In this document: positions 8,259 to 16,428 of the stretch, one piece after another
Position numbering within the stretch: position 1 is the stretch's first letter
Layout of the letters: each line of letters starts with the position of its first letter
Assembly: GCA_016235125.1 (NCBI GenBank)
Contig: JACRLZ010000007.1
Location: 372,001 to 436,000 of the forward strand
Reading direction: 5' to 3'
DNA from: Sphingobacteriales bacterium
Lineage (GTDB): Bacteria > Bacteroidota > Bacteroidia > Chitinophagales > Chitinophagaceae
DNA length: 64,000 nucleotides
Translations under genes and position numbers: made by a program
Notes under the pieces: model-generated
What the model was told of the DNA's origin: nothing
Seen by the model: the letters and a program-made list of their open reading frames with translations, nothing else
Databases searched by the model: none

Positions 8259-9258
8259 TTTGTTTTCTTTTATTATGATAGGGCATGGCTACAAAACTAA
8301 ACAAACCGCCTATTAAAATTACTGTTGTCTGCGCCACCCATAAGATAAGACCAAAGGCAGTTGCGATGCCCTCATTGAGTCCATACACAACCATGGTTTT
8401 TTCCACGAGGTATGAATAGGCGCCGATGCCACCGGGTGTGGCCACTATTCCGATGCTGCCTGCTGATAATATTGCAAAGGCTTCCCGGATGCCATACTGT
8501 TCAGTTTCTTTAAAAGCCAGGAAGCCAAGAAAGCCGCCCATGAGATATAGCGTCCATAAAAGCACGGTAAGGAAGATGAACTGCCCTCTTTTTTTCAAAT
8601 GCTGAATGGCACTGATGCCTTCCCATATGCGGCGACCGATCTTCTTTAATGCCTGGCCAAGGTCCCTGAAATCTTTCTTCTTCCTGATCATCCAGGTTGC
8701 GATCAACAGGATGATGATTCCTGCAATGACGAGCAGTATGATTGATGACGAAACGGTTTTATGCGCCGGGTCGGGTTTTGAATTAAAGATTGCTTCCGTA
8801 AGGTCTGAATATAGGTCAGGTTGAATGATCAGCGTAATTCCGAATACAAGCAATAAAGTAATGGCATCAATGATTCTTTCGAGAATGATAGTGCCGATCA
8901 GCTTGTCTACGGGAATTTTTTCATAACGGGCCAGCATGGTGCATTTTACCACTTCACCAAGCCGGGGCACAGCATGGTTGGTAAGATAGCCGATCAATAC
9001 GGCAAAAAAAGCATTGGCAATGGAAGGGTGATAACCCAGCGATTGCATCAGTAACCTCCACCGGATTGCTCTTATCAGGTGACTGGAAAATAAAATAACA
9101 AATACAGGAAGTATAAGCCAGTATCTCGCTGTTTGTAATGCTTCTTTAATTCGGGATTTGTCATCAGCAGTAAGATCGTTTATAGACCACCACACCAGAA
9201 AAATACCCAGGCCAAGAAAAAACAGGTACTGAAGTATAGTGCGGATCCTTTTGTTCAT
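8230..9258 (-). CDS. Lysylphosphatidylglycerol synthase TM-region / UPF0104 family membrane protein
   Basis: Polytopic inner-membrane protein of 342 residues from the ATG at 9258 (a longer reading from 9315 adds 19 residues without a better start). Hydrophobic segments begin at ILQYLFFLGLGIFLVWW and recur to the C-terminus; the family signature region includes NAFFAVLIGYLTNHAVPRLGEVVKC and GSIGIVATPGGIGAYSYLVEK. Members resemble the flippase half of MprF, but many Bacteroidota copies stand alone and their substrate is unknown. The gene overlaps rfaE2 by 29 bp and follows panC, forming a panC-UPF0104-rfaE2 leftward unit. Role in lipid or glycan handling is inferred from family and neighbour only. 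Confidence 0.9.
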   Translation of the reverse strand: MNKRIRTILQYLFFLGLGIFLVWWSINDLTADDKSRIKEALQTARYWLILPVFVILFSSHLIRAIRWRLLMQSLGYHPSIANAFFAVLIGYLTNHAVPRLGEVVKCTMLARYEKIPVDKLIGTIILERIIDAITLLLVFGITLIIQPDLYSDLTEAIFNSKPDPAHKTVSSSIILLVIAGIIILLIATWMIRKKKDFRDLGQALKKIGRRIWEGISAIQHLKKRGQFIFLTVLLWTLYLMGGFLGFLAFKETEQYGIREAFAILSAGSIGIVATPGGIGAYSYLVEKTMVVYGLNEGIATAFGLILWVAQTTVILIGGLFSFVAMPYHNKRKQIEKSRPDTQ

Positions 9259-9305
9259 GAAAGCCGAAAATAGATAAAAGTGCAGAGAAGACAAATGACA
9301 AAGAC

Positions 9306-9341
9306 AGTCAAACAAGTCAAATGGGTCATATAAGTCAAATA
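9306..9341. repeat. Degenerate 9-bp tandem repeat, four units
   Basis: Units AGTCAAACA, AGTCAAATG, GGTCATATA and AGTCAAATA follow head to tail in the gap between panC and the UPF0104 gene. A related AGACAAATG lies 16 bp to the left. It is outside the chosen coding start at 9258. Confidence 0.65.
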
Positions 9342-9351
9342 GGCAGGATTG

Positions 9352-10203
9352 TCAATTCAGAAGCATATTGTCAATAAGTCTTACTTCATTTAAGAAGGCA
9401 GCGATAAGTGCAACGAGTTTCTGTTTCCCGTCCCAATCATTTACGATGGCAAGGTTATCAGCATCAGCTATTTCAACATAATCAGGTTTAAACCCTGCCT
9501 GTATTAGCATCCTGTTTGCATCTTTCTTTATTGAATCAGGATTTCCGGGTTTGATGTTTTCTTTTAAAAAGCTAAGGGTTTTAAAAATCTGGATGGCTGT
9601 TTTTCTTTCCTGTTCATTCAGCCTCATATTGCGGCTGCTCATGGCAAGCCCATCTTTTTCCCGGAGGGTGGGACAGACGGTCATAGTAATTGATCCTTTT
9701 AACCCGGTCAGCTCAATTAATTTTCCGATAACCATGCATTGCTGGTAATCTTTTTGTCCGAGATAAAGTTTATGAGGCATTACTATTTCAAGCAGGCGTT
9801 GTACTACCATGCACACTCCCTGAAAATGACCCGGACGGTATTTGCCTTCGAGAATTGTTTCAAAGTAACCTAAATCAAAATGGCCTGCCTTTTCTATACC
9901 ATGGGGATATATTTCAGAAACTGATGGGAGAAACAAGACATCGCATCCGGCTTCTTCCAGCAGGTCAATGTCCTTTTCAATAGTGATGGGGTATTTTTCA
10001 AAATCTTTCGGGTCGTTAAATTGGGTTGGATTTACGAAAATGCTGGCGACAGTAATATCGTTTCGGTTTTTGGAAGTATTGAGAAGGGATATATGACCGG
10101 CATGTAATGCACCCATGGTCGGAACGAAACCAATATTCAGATCGGCTTTTCGCTGAGTTTCAAGCCACTTACGCAAGTCTGCTGCTTTTTTAAATAAAAT
10201 CAT
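9352..10203 (-). CDS. panC: Pantothenate synthetase
   Basis: ATP-dependent condensation of pantoate and beta-alanine to pantothenate, cytoplasmic. 283 residues, normal for PanC. Motifs: GFVPTMGALHAGHISLL (nucleotide-binding HxGH), SIFVNPTQFNDPKDFEKYP, ILEGKYRPGHFQGVCMVVQRL, LGQKDYQQ and the KMSKS-like LAMSSRNMRL. It is divergent from the short glycogen-synthase-like gene, the same neighbourhood I know from other Bacteroidota (panC beside glycogen synthase and a DUF4270 gene). panD is not found here. Confidence 0.97.
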   Translation of the reverse strand: MILFKKAADLRKWLETQRKADLNIGFVPTMGALHAGHISLLNTSKNRNDITVASIFVNPTQFNDPKDFEKYPITIEKDIDLLEEAGCDVLFLPSVSEIYPHGIEKAGHFDLGYFETILEGKYRPGHFQGVCMVVQRLLEIVMPHKLYLGQKDYQQCMVIGKLIELTGLKGSITMTVCPTLREKDGLAMSSRNMRLNEQERKTAIQIFKTLSFLKENIKPGNPDSIKKDANRMLIQAGFKPDYVEIADADNLAIVNDWDGKQKLVALIAAFLNEVRLIDNMLLN

Positions 10204-10263
10204 TTACAGGATCAGTTTGCTTATTCAATGTCTTAAGGTCTTCCTTCTTAAGTTTAAATTGGC

Positions 10264-10271
10264 TACCTTTG
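10264..10271 (+). promoter_or_regulatory. -7 promoter box for the glycogen-synthase-like gene
   Basis: TACCTTTG, exact to the consensus TAnnTTTG, followed by CCCGCC. It lies 57 bp before the ATG at 10329; the leader between carries a GCCTG...CAGGC hairpin (about 10289-10302). No convincing TTG -33 is seen. Confidence 0.6.
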
Positions 10272-10328
10272 CCCGCCTTTATCAGTAGCCTGCTCAGGCG
10301 GGTCAGGATCTAATTTAAACAGGAGCCC

Positions 10329-11144
10329 ATGTCAGCAAAGAAAAGAATTTTATTTATCGCCAATGAAATGTCGCCCTACCTGGAGTTGACAGAGTTTGCA
10401 GAAACAGCCAATAAACTGGCTATCAAATCCAACGACAATAATTTCGAAGTGCGTTGCATCATGCCCCGGTTTGGTATCATTAATGAACGCAGGCACAGGT
10501 TGCATGAAGTGGTAAGACTTTCGGGCATCAATGTTTCTGTAGATAATGAGGACATGCCGCTTCAGATAAAAGTAGCTTCACTGCCCAGCGCCAGGCTGCA
10601 GGTATATTTCCTGGACAACGAAGATCTTTTTAAAAGAAAATTTATTTTTCACGACGAAAATGAAAAATGGTTTGATGACAATGGTCTCCGGACTGTGTTT
10701 TATTGCAAAGGGGCATTGGAAACGGTAAAAAAGTTTGGCTGGCCCCCCGACATTATTCATTGCAGCGGGTGGATGACAGGGCTGATCCCTTTTTATTTAA
10801 AAACGGTTTATAAAAAAGAACCTGTTTTTGCACACAGCAAAATTGTATTCACTATTGGCCAAAATACTTTTAAAGAAAAGCTGGGAAGTGATTTTACAAA
10901 AAAAGCCCTTATCCATGCTTCCTTAAAAGAAAAGGATCTTGAGATATATAAGGATGCCAATAACACAGCCATGTTCCGTGGTGGCGCCACCTATGCTGAT
11001 GCGATAACCTTCGGCGCAGAAAAGATAGAAAAGAAATTAGGGGAAGAATTTTCCAAAGTGAGGGGCAAGAAAACACTGCCTTATAATCCCGAGGGAGATT
11101 TAACAGACTATTTACAACTCTATAGCGACCTTGCAAGCAAGTAA
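10329..11144 (+). CDS. Glycogen/starch synthase-like protein, N-terminal GT5 domain only
   Basis: 271-residue protein matching the N-terminal Rossmann domain of glycogen synthase (GT5). ILFIANEMSPYLELTEFAETANKLA corresponds to the ADP-glucose-binding start of GlgA (normally with KxGGL, here ELTEFAE), DNGLRTVFYCKGALE and PPDIIHCSGWMTGLIPFYLK to the DVVHxHDW region. The C-terminal GT-B domain is missing; full GlgA is about 480 residues. Such short forms recur beside panC in Bacteroidota, so this is unlikely to be a broken gene, but glycosyltransferase activity is doubtful. A DUF4270 lipoprotein gene follows 31 bp later and is probably co-transcribed. Confidence 0.85.
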   Translation: MSAKKRILFIANEMSPYLELTEFAETANKLAIKSNDNNFEVRCIMPRFGIINERRHRLHEVVRLSGINVSVDNEDMPLQIKVASLPSARLQVYFLDNEDLFKRKFIFHDENEKWFDDNGLRTVFYCKGALETVKKFGWPPDIIHCSGWMTGLIPFYLKTVYKKEPVFAHSKIVFTIGQNTFKEKLGSDFTKKALIHASLKEKDLEIYKDANNTAMFRGGATYADAITFGAEKIEKKLGEEFSKVRGKKTLPYNPEGDLTDYLQLYSDLASK

Positions 11145-11175
11145 AAAATTCTAACCCGACAACTAAATTTACTTT

Positions 11176-12642
11176 GTGAGAAACAGACATTTCGCAATCT
11201 CTTTCGCAACTGCTGTTGCCGCCATTACCCTATTTTTTTCAGCCTGCAGAAAGATCAATGATTCCACAGAATTGGGCGGGGGATTAATTCCGCCTGTGGA
11301 TAATATCACCACTTTTGATACTACAATATCGGTACAGAGCTTTAATGATACTTTCGGGCTTGCCAATGATTCACAGTACCTGGCCAGGAATGCAGAACAT
11401 TTTGTGGGGCTAATCAATAATGATCCGTTTTTTGGAAAAACGGATGCCCAGATGTTCTTCGAGTTAAAACCAGCTTTGTATGGCAGTTATCCCTTTGCAA
11501 GAAAAGACAGTGTAAAGATTGACTCCATTGTGCTGGTGCTTAGCTACCTGGAAACATATGGTGATACCAACACCGCCCAGCAATTGAAAGTATATGAACT
11601 TGATCAGAGCAACAATTTTACCTACGACTCGGCATATCTTATCCGTAAAGAAAATTTTACTTACAACACTGCGGCGCCCTTGAGTGTACCCGGTCAGCTT
11701 TTTTATCCCCGTAATCTTAATGACTCCGTGAAGGCTTTCAGGGATACAACCACAAACCAGTTGAGGATAAAACTGGACACTAATTTTGCCCGTCGCCTCT
11801 TTAATTATGACACCAGCAATGCTTACAAATCAGATTCAATCTTCAAAACAAACTTTAAGGGGTTTGCATTAAGGTCAGAAGGAGCAGGTAATGCCATTAT
11901 GGGTTTTGAATTTGCGAGCATAAATACCAAACTTGCCATTTACTATAATCATCCTAAAGTGGGTGGCGGAGGCCGGGATACTTCTGTTTATTATTTCTTC
12001 TTCACTTCATTATCAGCAGGGGCGCAATATGTAAAAAGAGATTATTCAGGCACCCCATTGCAGGCTTCTCTTGGCGGAGCAACGGAAGACCCGATAGTGT
12101 ATATGCAGGGTTCGCCGGGTACATTTGCCAATATCAGGATCCCGGCTCTTGCTACATTAAGCAACCGTTTAATTCACCGGGCTGAGCTGATTGTAGAACA
12201 GCTTTATGATTTAAGCGACAGTACATTTTATGCACCTGAAGTTTTATATCTTGATGCTTCTGACCCTTCGATCACTGTTTCAAATTATAAATTCCGCACT
12301 ATTCCTTATGATCTTGCCTATACTCCAACGGGTTTTGATTTCAGAAGTTTAGGCTGCCTGCCTTTAAATGAAAAAGATGCATTGGGTAATCCCATCAGGG
12401 TTTGGCGATTTAATATCTCAAGATATGTGCAGCATGTGCTTACCAAAACACAATCCCTTTATGATCTCCGGCTTTCGGCGCCTTTCACATTAAGTGAAGT
12501 GTATACCATACCACCGGCAGCTGATGTGGTGTACCCGGGACTGTTCCTTAACCCAACTATTGCAAAAGGCAGAATAAGGGTCGGGGGCGGAAATCATCCT
12601 GCACAAAGGATGCGGTTGAGATTGATCTATTCTAAGCTTTGA
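11176..12642 (+). CDS. DUF4270 domain lipoprotein
   Basis: 488-residue predicted lipoprotein: MRNRHFAISFATAVAAITLFFSAC followed by RKINDSTELGGGLIPPVDN, the typical N-terminus of DUF4270 proteins. The start is a GTG; no ATG lies near enough to keep the signal peptide. The body is beta-rich with repeated D-T/S patterns (YETYGDTNTAQQLKVYELDQ). DUF4270 function is not known; members are envelope lipoproteins of Bacteroidota, often next to the short glycogen-synthase-like gene as here. A strong intrinsic terminator follows at 12671-12703. Confidence 0.92.
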   Translation: MRNRHFAISFATAVAAITLFFSACRKINDSTELGGGLIPPVDNITTFDTTISVQSFNDTFGLANDSQYLARNAEHFVGLINNDPFFGKTDAQMFFELKPALYGSYPFARKDSVKIDSIVLVLSYLETYGDTNTAQQLKVYELDQSNNFTYDSAYLIRKENFTYNTAAPLSVPGQLFYPRNLNDSVKAFRDTTTNQLRIKLDTNFARRLFNYDTSNAYKSDSIFKTNFKGFALRSEGAGNAIMGFEFASINTKLAIYYNHPKVGGGGRDTSVYYFFFTSLSAGAQYVKRDYSGTPLQASLGGATEDPIVYMQGSPGTFANIRIPALATLSNRLIHRAELIVEQLYDLSDSTFYAPEVLYLDASDPSITVSNYKFRTIPYDLAYTPTGFDFRSLGCLPLNEKDALGNPIRVWRFNISRYVQHVLTKTQSLYDLRLSAPFTLSEVYTIPPAADVVYPGLFLNPTIAKGRIRVGGGNHPAQRMRLRLIYSKL

Positions 12643-12670
12643 TTCATTTATATTTATCAAGATATGTTCA

Positions 12671-12703
12671 AAAGCCTGTCATTAAATGCTGACAGGCTTT
12701 TTT
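12671..12703 (+). terminator. Intrinsic terminator after DUF4270 gene
   Basis: Stem AAAGCCTGTCA / TGACAGGCTTT with an 8-base loop and a run of T directly after, 29 bp past the stop codon and just before the metK promoter. Confidence 0.9.
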
Positions 12704-12720
12704 CATACAAATACCGACCT

Positions 12721-12728
12721 TATCTTTG
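12721..12728 (+). promoter_or_regulatory. -7 promoter box for metK
   Basis: TATCTTTG followed by CCGCC; 18 bp before the metK ATG and just after the terminator, so metK has its own promoter. The extended block is nearly the same as that of rpsO (TACCTTTGCCGCC). Confidence 0.7.
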
Positions 12729-12746
12729 CCGCCTAAAATTTAATAC

Positions 12747-14024
12747 ATGCCGTATTTATTCACTTCTGAGTCTGTAAGCGAAGGCCATCCTGATAAAGTG
12801 GCTGACCAGATATCAGATGCACTGATCGATAACTTTCTTGCTTATGACCCGAACAGCAAAGTGGCTTGCGAAACTTTGGTGACAACAGGACAGGTGGTGC
12901 TGGCAGGTGAAGTAAAATCAAAGACCTACCTGGATGTGCAGGATATTGCCCGTGAAGTGATCCGCAGTATCGGGTACACCAAGGCAGAATATATGTTTGA
13001 GGCAAACAGCTGCGGAATTCTTTCTGCTATTCATGAGCAAAGCGCCGACATCAACCGTGGTGTGGATCGCAGTGTTAAAACATTAAGTTTCGATGCAAAA
13101 GCCAATGCGCAGGGAGCAGGTGACCAGGGAATGATGTTTGGTTATGCTACAAAGGAAACTGACAACTACATGCCTCTTCCACTTGATCTGGCACATAAAA
13201 TTTTACAGGAGCTATCCAGAACAAGGCGTGCAGGAAAAGAATTGAAATACCTCAGGCCCGATGCCAAAAGCCAGGTGACGATTGAATACGATGATAAAAA
13301 CAATCCCATCCGGATTGACACAATCGTAGTATCAACCCAGCATGATGATTTTGATACAGATAAAAAAATGCTGGAGCAGATAAGGAAAGATATCATTGAA
13401 ATTATCATTCCCCGTGTAAAGAAACAATTGAAACCTTCGATTCAGAAATTGTTCAATGATAAGATCACCTATCACATCAACCCGACAGGTAAGTTTGTGA
13501 TCGGTGGTCCGCATGGCGATACCGGACTTACCGGCCGCAAGATCATCGTTGATACTTATGGGGGCAAAGGAGCTCATGGCGGTGGTGCCTTCAGCGGTAA
13601 AGACCCAAGCAAAGTTGACCGCAGCGCTGCCTATGCCACAAGACATATTGCAAAGAACCTCGTTGCTGCAGGTGTATGCGATGAAGTGCTGGTGCAGGTG
13701 TCGTATGCGATAGGGGTAGCAAAACCCTGTGGATTGTTTGTAGATACCAATGGTACATCCAAAGTGAAGATGACAGATGGCGAGATCGCAAGGAAAGTGG
13801 AGAAGATATTTGATATGCGGCCTTATGCCATCGAGCAGCGTTTGAAACTCCGCAACCCCATTTATGCCGAAACAGCAGCCTATGGACATATGGGAAGGGA
13901 ACCGAAAGTGGTAACCAAAGTTTTTAATAAAGGAAAGGACAACGAGAAGAAAGTACAAGTGGAACTTTTTACATGGGAGAAACTGGATTTGGTGAACGAA
14001 GTGAAGAAAGCATTTGGGTTGTAA
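12747..14024 (+). CDS. metK: S-adenosylmethionine synthetase
   Basis: Makes S-adenosylmethionine from methionine and ATP in the cytoplasm. 425 residues, slightly longer than the E. coli enzyme (384), as usual in Bacteroidota. Motifs: [23 protein letters not shown] (ATP/Met site), [55 protein letters not shown] (P-loop-like) and the C-terminal [12 protein letters not shown]. No SAM riboswitch can be fitted in the 104-bp upstream gap, which is filled by the previous terminator and a -7 box. A terminator follows at 14081-14114. Confidence 0.98.
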   Translation: MPYLFTSESVSEGHPDKVADQISDALIDNFLAYDPNSKVACETLVTTGQVVLAGEVKSKTYLDVQDIAREVIRSIGYTKAEYMFEANSCGILSAIHEQSADINRGVDRSVKTLSFDAKANAQGAGDQGMMFGYATKETDNYMPLPLDLAHKILQELSRTRRAGKELKYLRPDAKSQVTIEYDDKNNPIRIDTIVVSTQHDDFDTDKKMLEQIRKDIIEIIIPRVKKQLKPSIQKLFNDKITYHINPTGKFVIGGPHGDTGLTGRKIIVDTYGGKGAHGGGAFSGKDPSKVDRSAAYATRHIAKNLVAAGVCDEVLVQVSYAIGVAKPCGLFVDTNGTSKVKMTDGEIARKVEKIFDMRPYAIEQRLKLRNPIYAETAAYGHMGREPKVVTKVFNKGKDNEKKVQVELFTWEKLDLVNEVKKAFGL

Positions 14025-14080
14025 AGCCCTCCAACCCTCCTTGTCCGGCAGGTAGGCCCTCCGAAAGAGATCTTTGGATG

Positions 14081-14114
14081 ACTCCGAAAGATTGAAAGAT
14101 CATTCGGAGTTTTT
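14081..14114 (+). terminator. Intrinsic terminator after metK
   Basis: Stem ACTCCGAA / TTCGGAGT with a 14-base loop (containing GATT/GATC pairing possibilities) followed by TTTTATTT. Confidence 0.8.
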
Positions 14115-14160
14115 ATTTCAGTGTTTCTGTGCTTCAGCGGCAAAGATTTAAATTTGAAAG

Positions 14161-14928
14161 GTGAAAAATTTCAGACATCAGCACAGGCCAAAAAAAAGTT
14201 CATTGGTGATAGGGCGCAATGCTGTGATGGAGGCATTGCATGGCGATAAGCAGCTTGACAGGATCTATCTTGACGCAAAAGCCCAGGGGCAGGTCATCAA
14301 CGGGATAAAAGCACTGGCTTCCAAACATGCGGTGCCGGTTAATTATGTGCCTAAAGCAAAGCTGGATAGTTTCAACATAACAGATCATGAAGGTTGCGTA
14401 GCGCAAATTGCTAAAGTGCAGTATCAAAATCTGCAAGACGTTATCTCTTTGGTAACGGAAAGCGGTGAAACACCATTGTTTCTCATTCTTGACGGGATAA
14501 CCGATATAAGAAATATCGGCGGCATTGCCCGTACGGCATATTGTACAGGCGTGCATGCTATTATTATTCCCGATAAAGGAGTGGGAGCGTTGAATGAGGA
14601 TGCTATACTTACATCGGCCGGGGCATTGGAGAAAATACCGGTTTGCAGGGTAAGCAGCCTGATGAAAGCTGTGGATGAACTTCATCTGAATGGTATTAAA
14701 GTTTTTGCAAGCGAAATGAAAGCGGATAAGTCAATTGGGGAAATTGATCTTACGGAACCCTGTGCAATTGTGTTGGGTAGTGAGGAAAAGGGAATTTACC
14801 CGGCATTAATGAAAGTATGCGATCAAAAAATAAAAATCCCCATGAAAAGGGATTTTGAAAGCCTGAATGTGTCGGTAGCTACAGGCATGCTATTGTATGA
14901 AGCAATGAAGCAGAGAAATGCTTCTTAA
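14161..14928 (+). CDS. rlmB: 23S rRNA 2'-O-ribose methyltransferase, TrmH/RlmB family
   Basis: SPOUT-class methyltransferase predicted to methylate G2251 of 23S rRNA. 255 residues with the substrate-binding N-terminal domain (LVIGRNAVMEALHGDKQLDRIYLD) and the knotted C-terminal domain: LILDGITDIRNIGGIARTAY (motif 1), AIVLGSEEKGI (motif 2) and KIPMKRDFESLNVSVATGMLLYE (motif 3). The start is GTG at 14161; TAAATTTG at 14149-14156 looks like a -7 box so close that transcripts might be leaderless. A later Met (residue 23) would remove part of the N-terminal domain. Confidence 0.94.
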   Translation: MKNFRHQHRPKKSSLVIGRNAVMEALHGDKQLDRIYLDAKAQGQVINGIKALASKHAVPVNYVPKAKLDSFNITDHEGCVAQIAKVQYQNLQDVISLVTESGETPLFLILDGITDIRNIGGIARTAYCTGVHAIIIPDKGVGALNEDAILTSAGALEKIPVCRVSSLMKAVDELHLNGIKVFASEMKADKSIGEIDLTEPCAIVLGSEEKGIYPALMKVCDQKIKIPMKRDFESLNVSVATGMLLYEAMKQRNAS

Positions 14929-14940
14929 ATTTTGCCGCTT

Positions 14941-15345
14941 TTATAAATTTAACCGCACTGATAAAGCCGGAAAGGAACGATGTACAAAACTATTCTGCTG
15001 AATCAAAGGGCTTGTTTCCATTTTTAATCCAAGACTTGCGGCTTTATTTCTGTTTTTTGTAGCAGAAATAAAAAATGCAATGCTGGTGCCTATAGAAGCC
15101 AAACCCACTACAATGGCAGTGCCGCTGCGGGTACGTTCAGACTTACCCAGTTCAGAATCAGTTTCCATGGTCCCGAGGAGGAAGGTGGTAATTCCTGCTC
15201 CCATAAATACCCAGGCGGCAGTTTTTTGTTTTTTACTTTTTTTCAGATAGTCCTGTTTGGTAAGTACAGGAGAAGGTTTACTTTGCTGGCCATAGAATGT
15301 ACTTGCAATTATCAGCAGAGCAAAACATCCGATAATCTTTTTCAT
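14941..15345 (-). CDS. Exported/membrane protein of unknown function
   Basis: 134-residue protein from the ATG at 15345 (an upstream in-frame ATG at 15372 adds nine residues before the signal peptide). Signal peptide MKKIIGCFALLIIASTFYGQQ, then a basic stretch (KKSKKQKTAAW) and two hydrophobic segments (AWVFMGAGITTFLLG and GTAIVVGLASIGTSIAFFISAT) forming a hairpin. No named family recognised; similar small proteins with a conserved KKSKxQKTxAWxxLGxG motif are, as far as I recall, common in this phylum. It converges on rlmB. Confidence 0.8.
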   Translation of the reverse strand: MKKIIGCFALLIIASTFYGQQSKPSPVLTKQDYLKKSKKQKTAAWVFMGAGITTFLLGTMETDSELGKSERTRSGTAIVVGLASIGTSIAFFISATKNRNKAASLGLKMETSPLIQQNSFVHRSFPALSVRLNL

Positions 15346-15543
15346 GTTTTGTTTTTTGAATGAAGAATTCATTTATTAATAAGCCCGGCAGGTCACTATC
15401 ATCCCCCACCACTGTTAATACTGATAAAGATAAAAGATAAATTTTTACACTGAAAAATTTAGTTTTTTAAGGACCTCCGATACACTGTTAATACGTTGCT
15501 GCTCCGTTACGGGGTTATCACTCTGAAGTTGACGCTTATTGAC

Positions 15544-15551
15544 TATCTTTA
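15544..15551 (+). promoter_or_regulatory. -7 promoter box for the HMG-CoA lyase-like gene
   Basis: TATCTTTA, one mismatch from TAnnTTTG, ending 8 bp before the ATG at 15560. It is one reason to prefer that ATG over a codon at 15539. Confidence 0.45.
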
Positions 15552-15559
15552 AAAACAAG

Positions 15560-16420
15560 ATGAATCCTCCTGCCGTCAAACTTATAGAATGCCCCCGTGA
15601 TGCGATGCAGGGATGGAAACATTTTATTCCTACGGAAAAAAAGATTGAATACATAAATTCATTACTGAAGGTTGGTTTTGATGCCATTGATTTCGGAAGT
15701 TTTGTTTCACCGAAAGTCATCCCGCAGATGGCGGATACAGGTGAAGTAACCGGGAAACTGGAATTGGGAATCAGTAAGTCAAAACTTCTTGCGATTATTG
15801 CTAACTATCGGGGAGCAGAAACAGCAGTCACATTTGAGCAAATCACTTATCTCGGGTTTCCTTTTTCTGTTTCAGAGACATTTCAGCAGCGCAATACCAA
15901 CTCTTCTGTTCAGGAAGCGCTGGGCAGGGTGGAGGAGATTCAAAATCTTTGCATAAAAACAGGCAAGCAACTGGTTGTTTACATTTCTATGGGCTTTGGC
16001 AATCCCTATGGCGATGCTTATGATGAAGAAATTGTTTTTGAATGGGTGAATAAATTAGTGGCGATGGATATCGGAATTATTTCACTGGCGGATACGGTTG
16101 GCGTAGCCACGTCAGAGCAGGTCTATGATATAACCAGCTATCTGATTGAATCGTTACCGGGAATCGAAATTGGGGTTCACCTGCATTCCACTCCTCAGAA
16201 TTGGAAAGAAAAACTGGAAGCTGCCGTGAAAGCCGGTTGCAGGAGATTTGACGGGGCATTAAAAGGCATCGGCGGTTGCCCCATGGCAAATGATGAACTG
16301 GTAGGTAATATGAACAGCGAATGGATGATAAATTATTTCGAAGAAAATAATTTACTTAAAGGACTAGATAAAGAAGCCTTACAGGAAAGTCTGCGGATAG
16401 CCGGGGAAATATTTATTTGA
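15560..16420 (+). CDS. Hydroxymethylglutaryl-CoA lyase family protein
   Basis: TIM-barrel lyase of the HMGL-like (DRE-TIM) family, 286 residues, predicted to cleave HMG-CoA to acetoacetate and acetyl-CoA at the end of leucine breakdown. Seen: VKLIECPRDAMQGWKHFIPTEKK (the R-D of the metal/CoA site), VGFDAIDFGSFVSPKVIPQMADT, AMDIGIISLADTVGVATSEQV, IEIGVHLHSTPQN (metal His pair HLH) and DGALKGIGGCPMANDELVGN, with the catalytic GGCP loop. The end overlaps nothing, and a GSCFA gene starts 8 bp later, so the two are likely co-transcribed. Confidence 0.92.
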   Translation: MNPPAVKLIECPRDAMQGWKHFIPTEKKIEYINSLLKVGFDAIDFGSFVSPKVIPQMADTGEVTGKLELGISKSKLLAIIANYRGAETAVTFEQITYLGFPFSVSETFQQRNTNSSVQEALGRVEEIQNLCIKTGKQLVVYISMGFGNPYGDAYDEEIVFEWVNKLVAMDIGIISLADTVGVATSEQVYDITSYLIESLPGIEIGVHLHSTPQNWKEKLEAAVKAGCRRFDGALKGIGGCPMANDELVGNMNSEWMINYFEENNLLKGLDKEALQESLRIAGEIFI

Positions 16421-16428
16421 TATTAATT

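Noticed and set aside
12643..12746. SAM riboswitch before metK
   Set aside because: The 104 bp are filled by the previous gene's terminator and a -7 box 18 bp from the ATG; no room for an aptamer.
13332..13958. Long open frame on the minus strand across metK
   Set aside because: It is antisense to conserved metK motifs and its translation has no recognisable composition of a real protein; a shadow of the coding strand.
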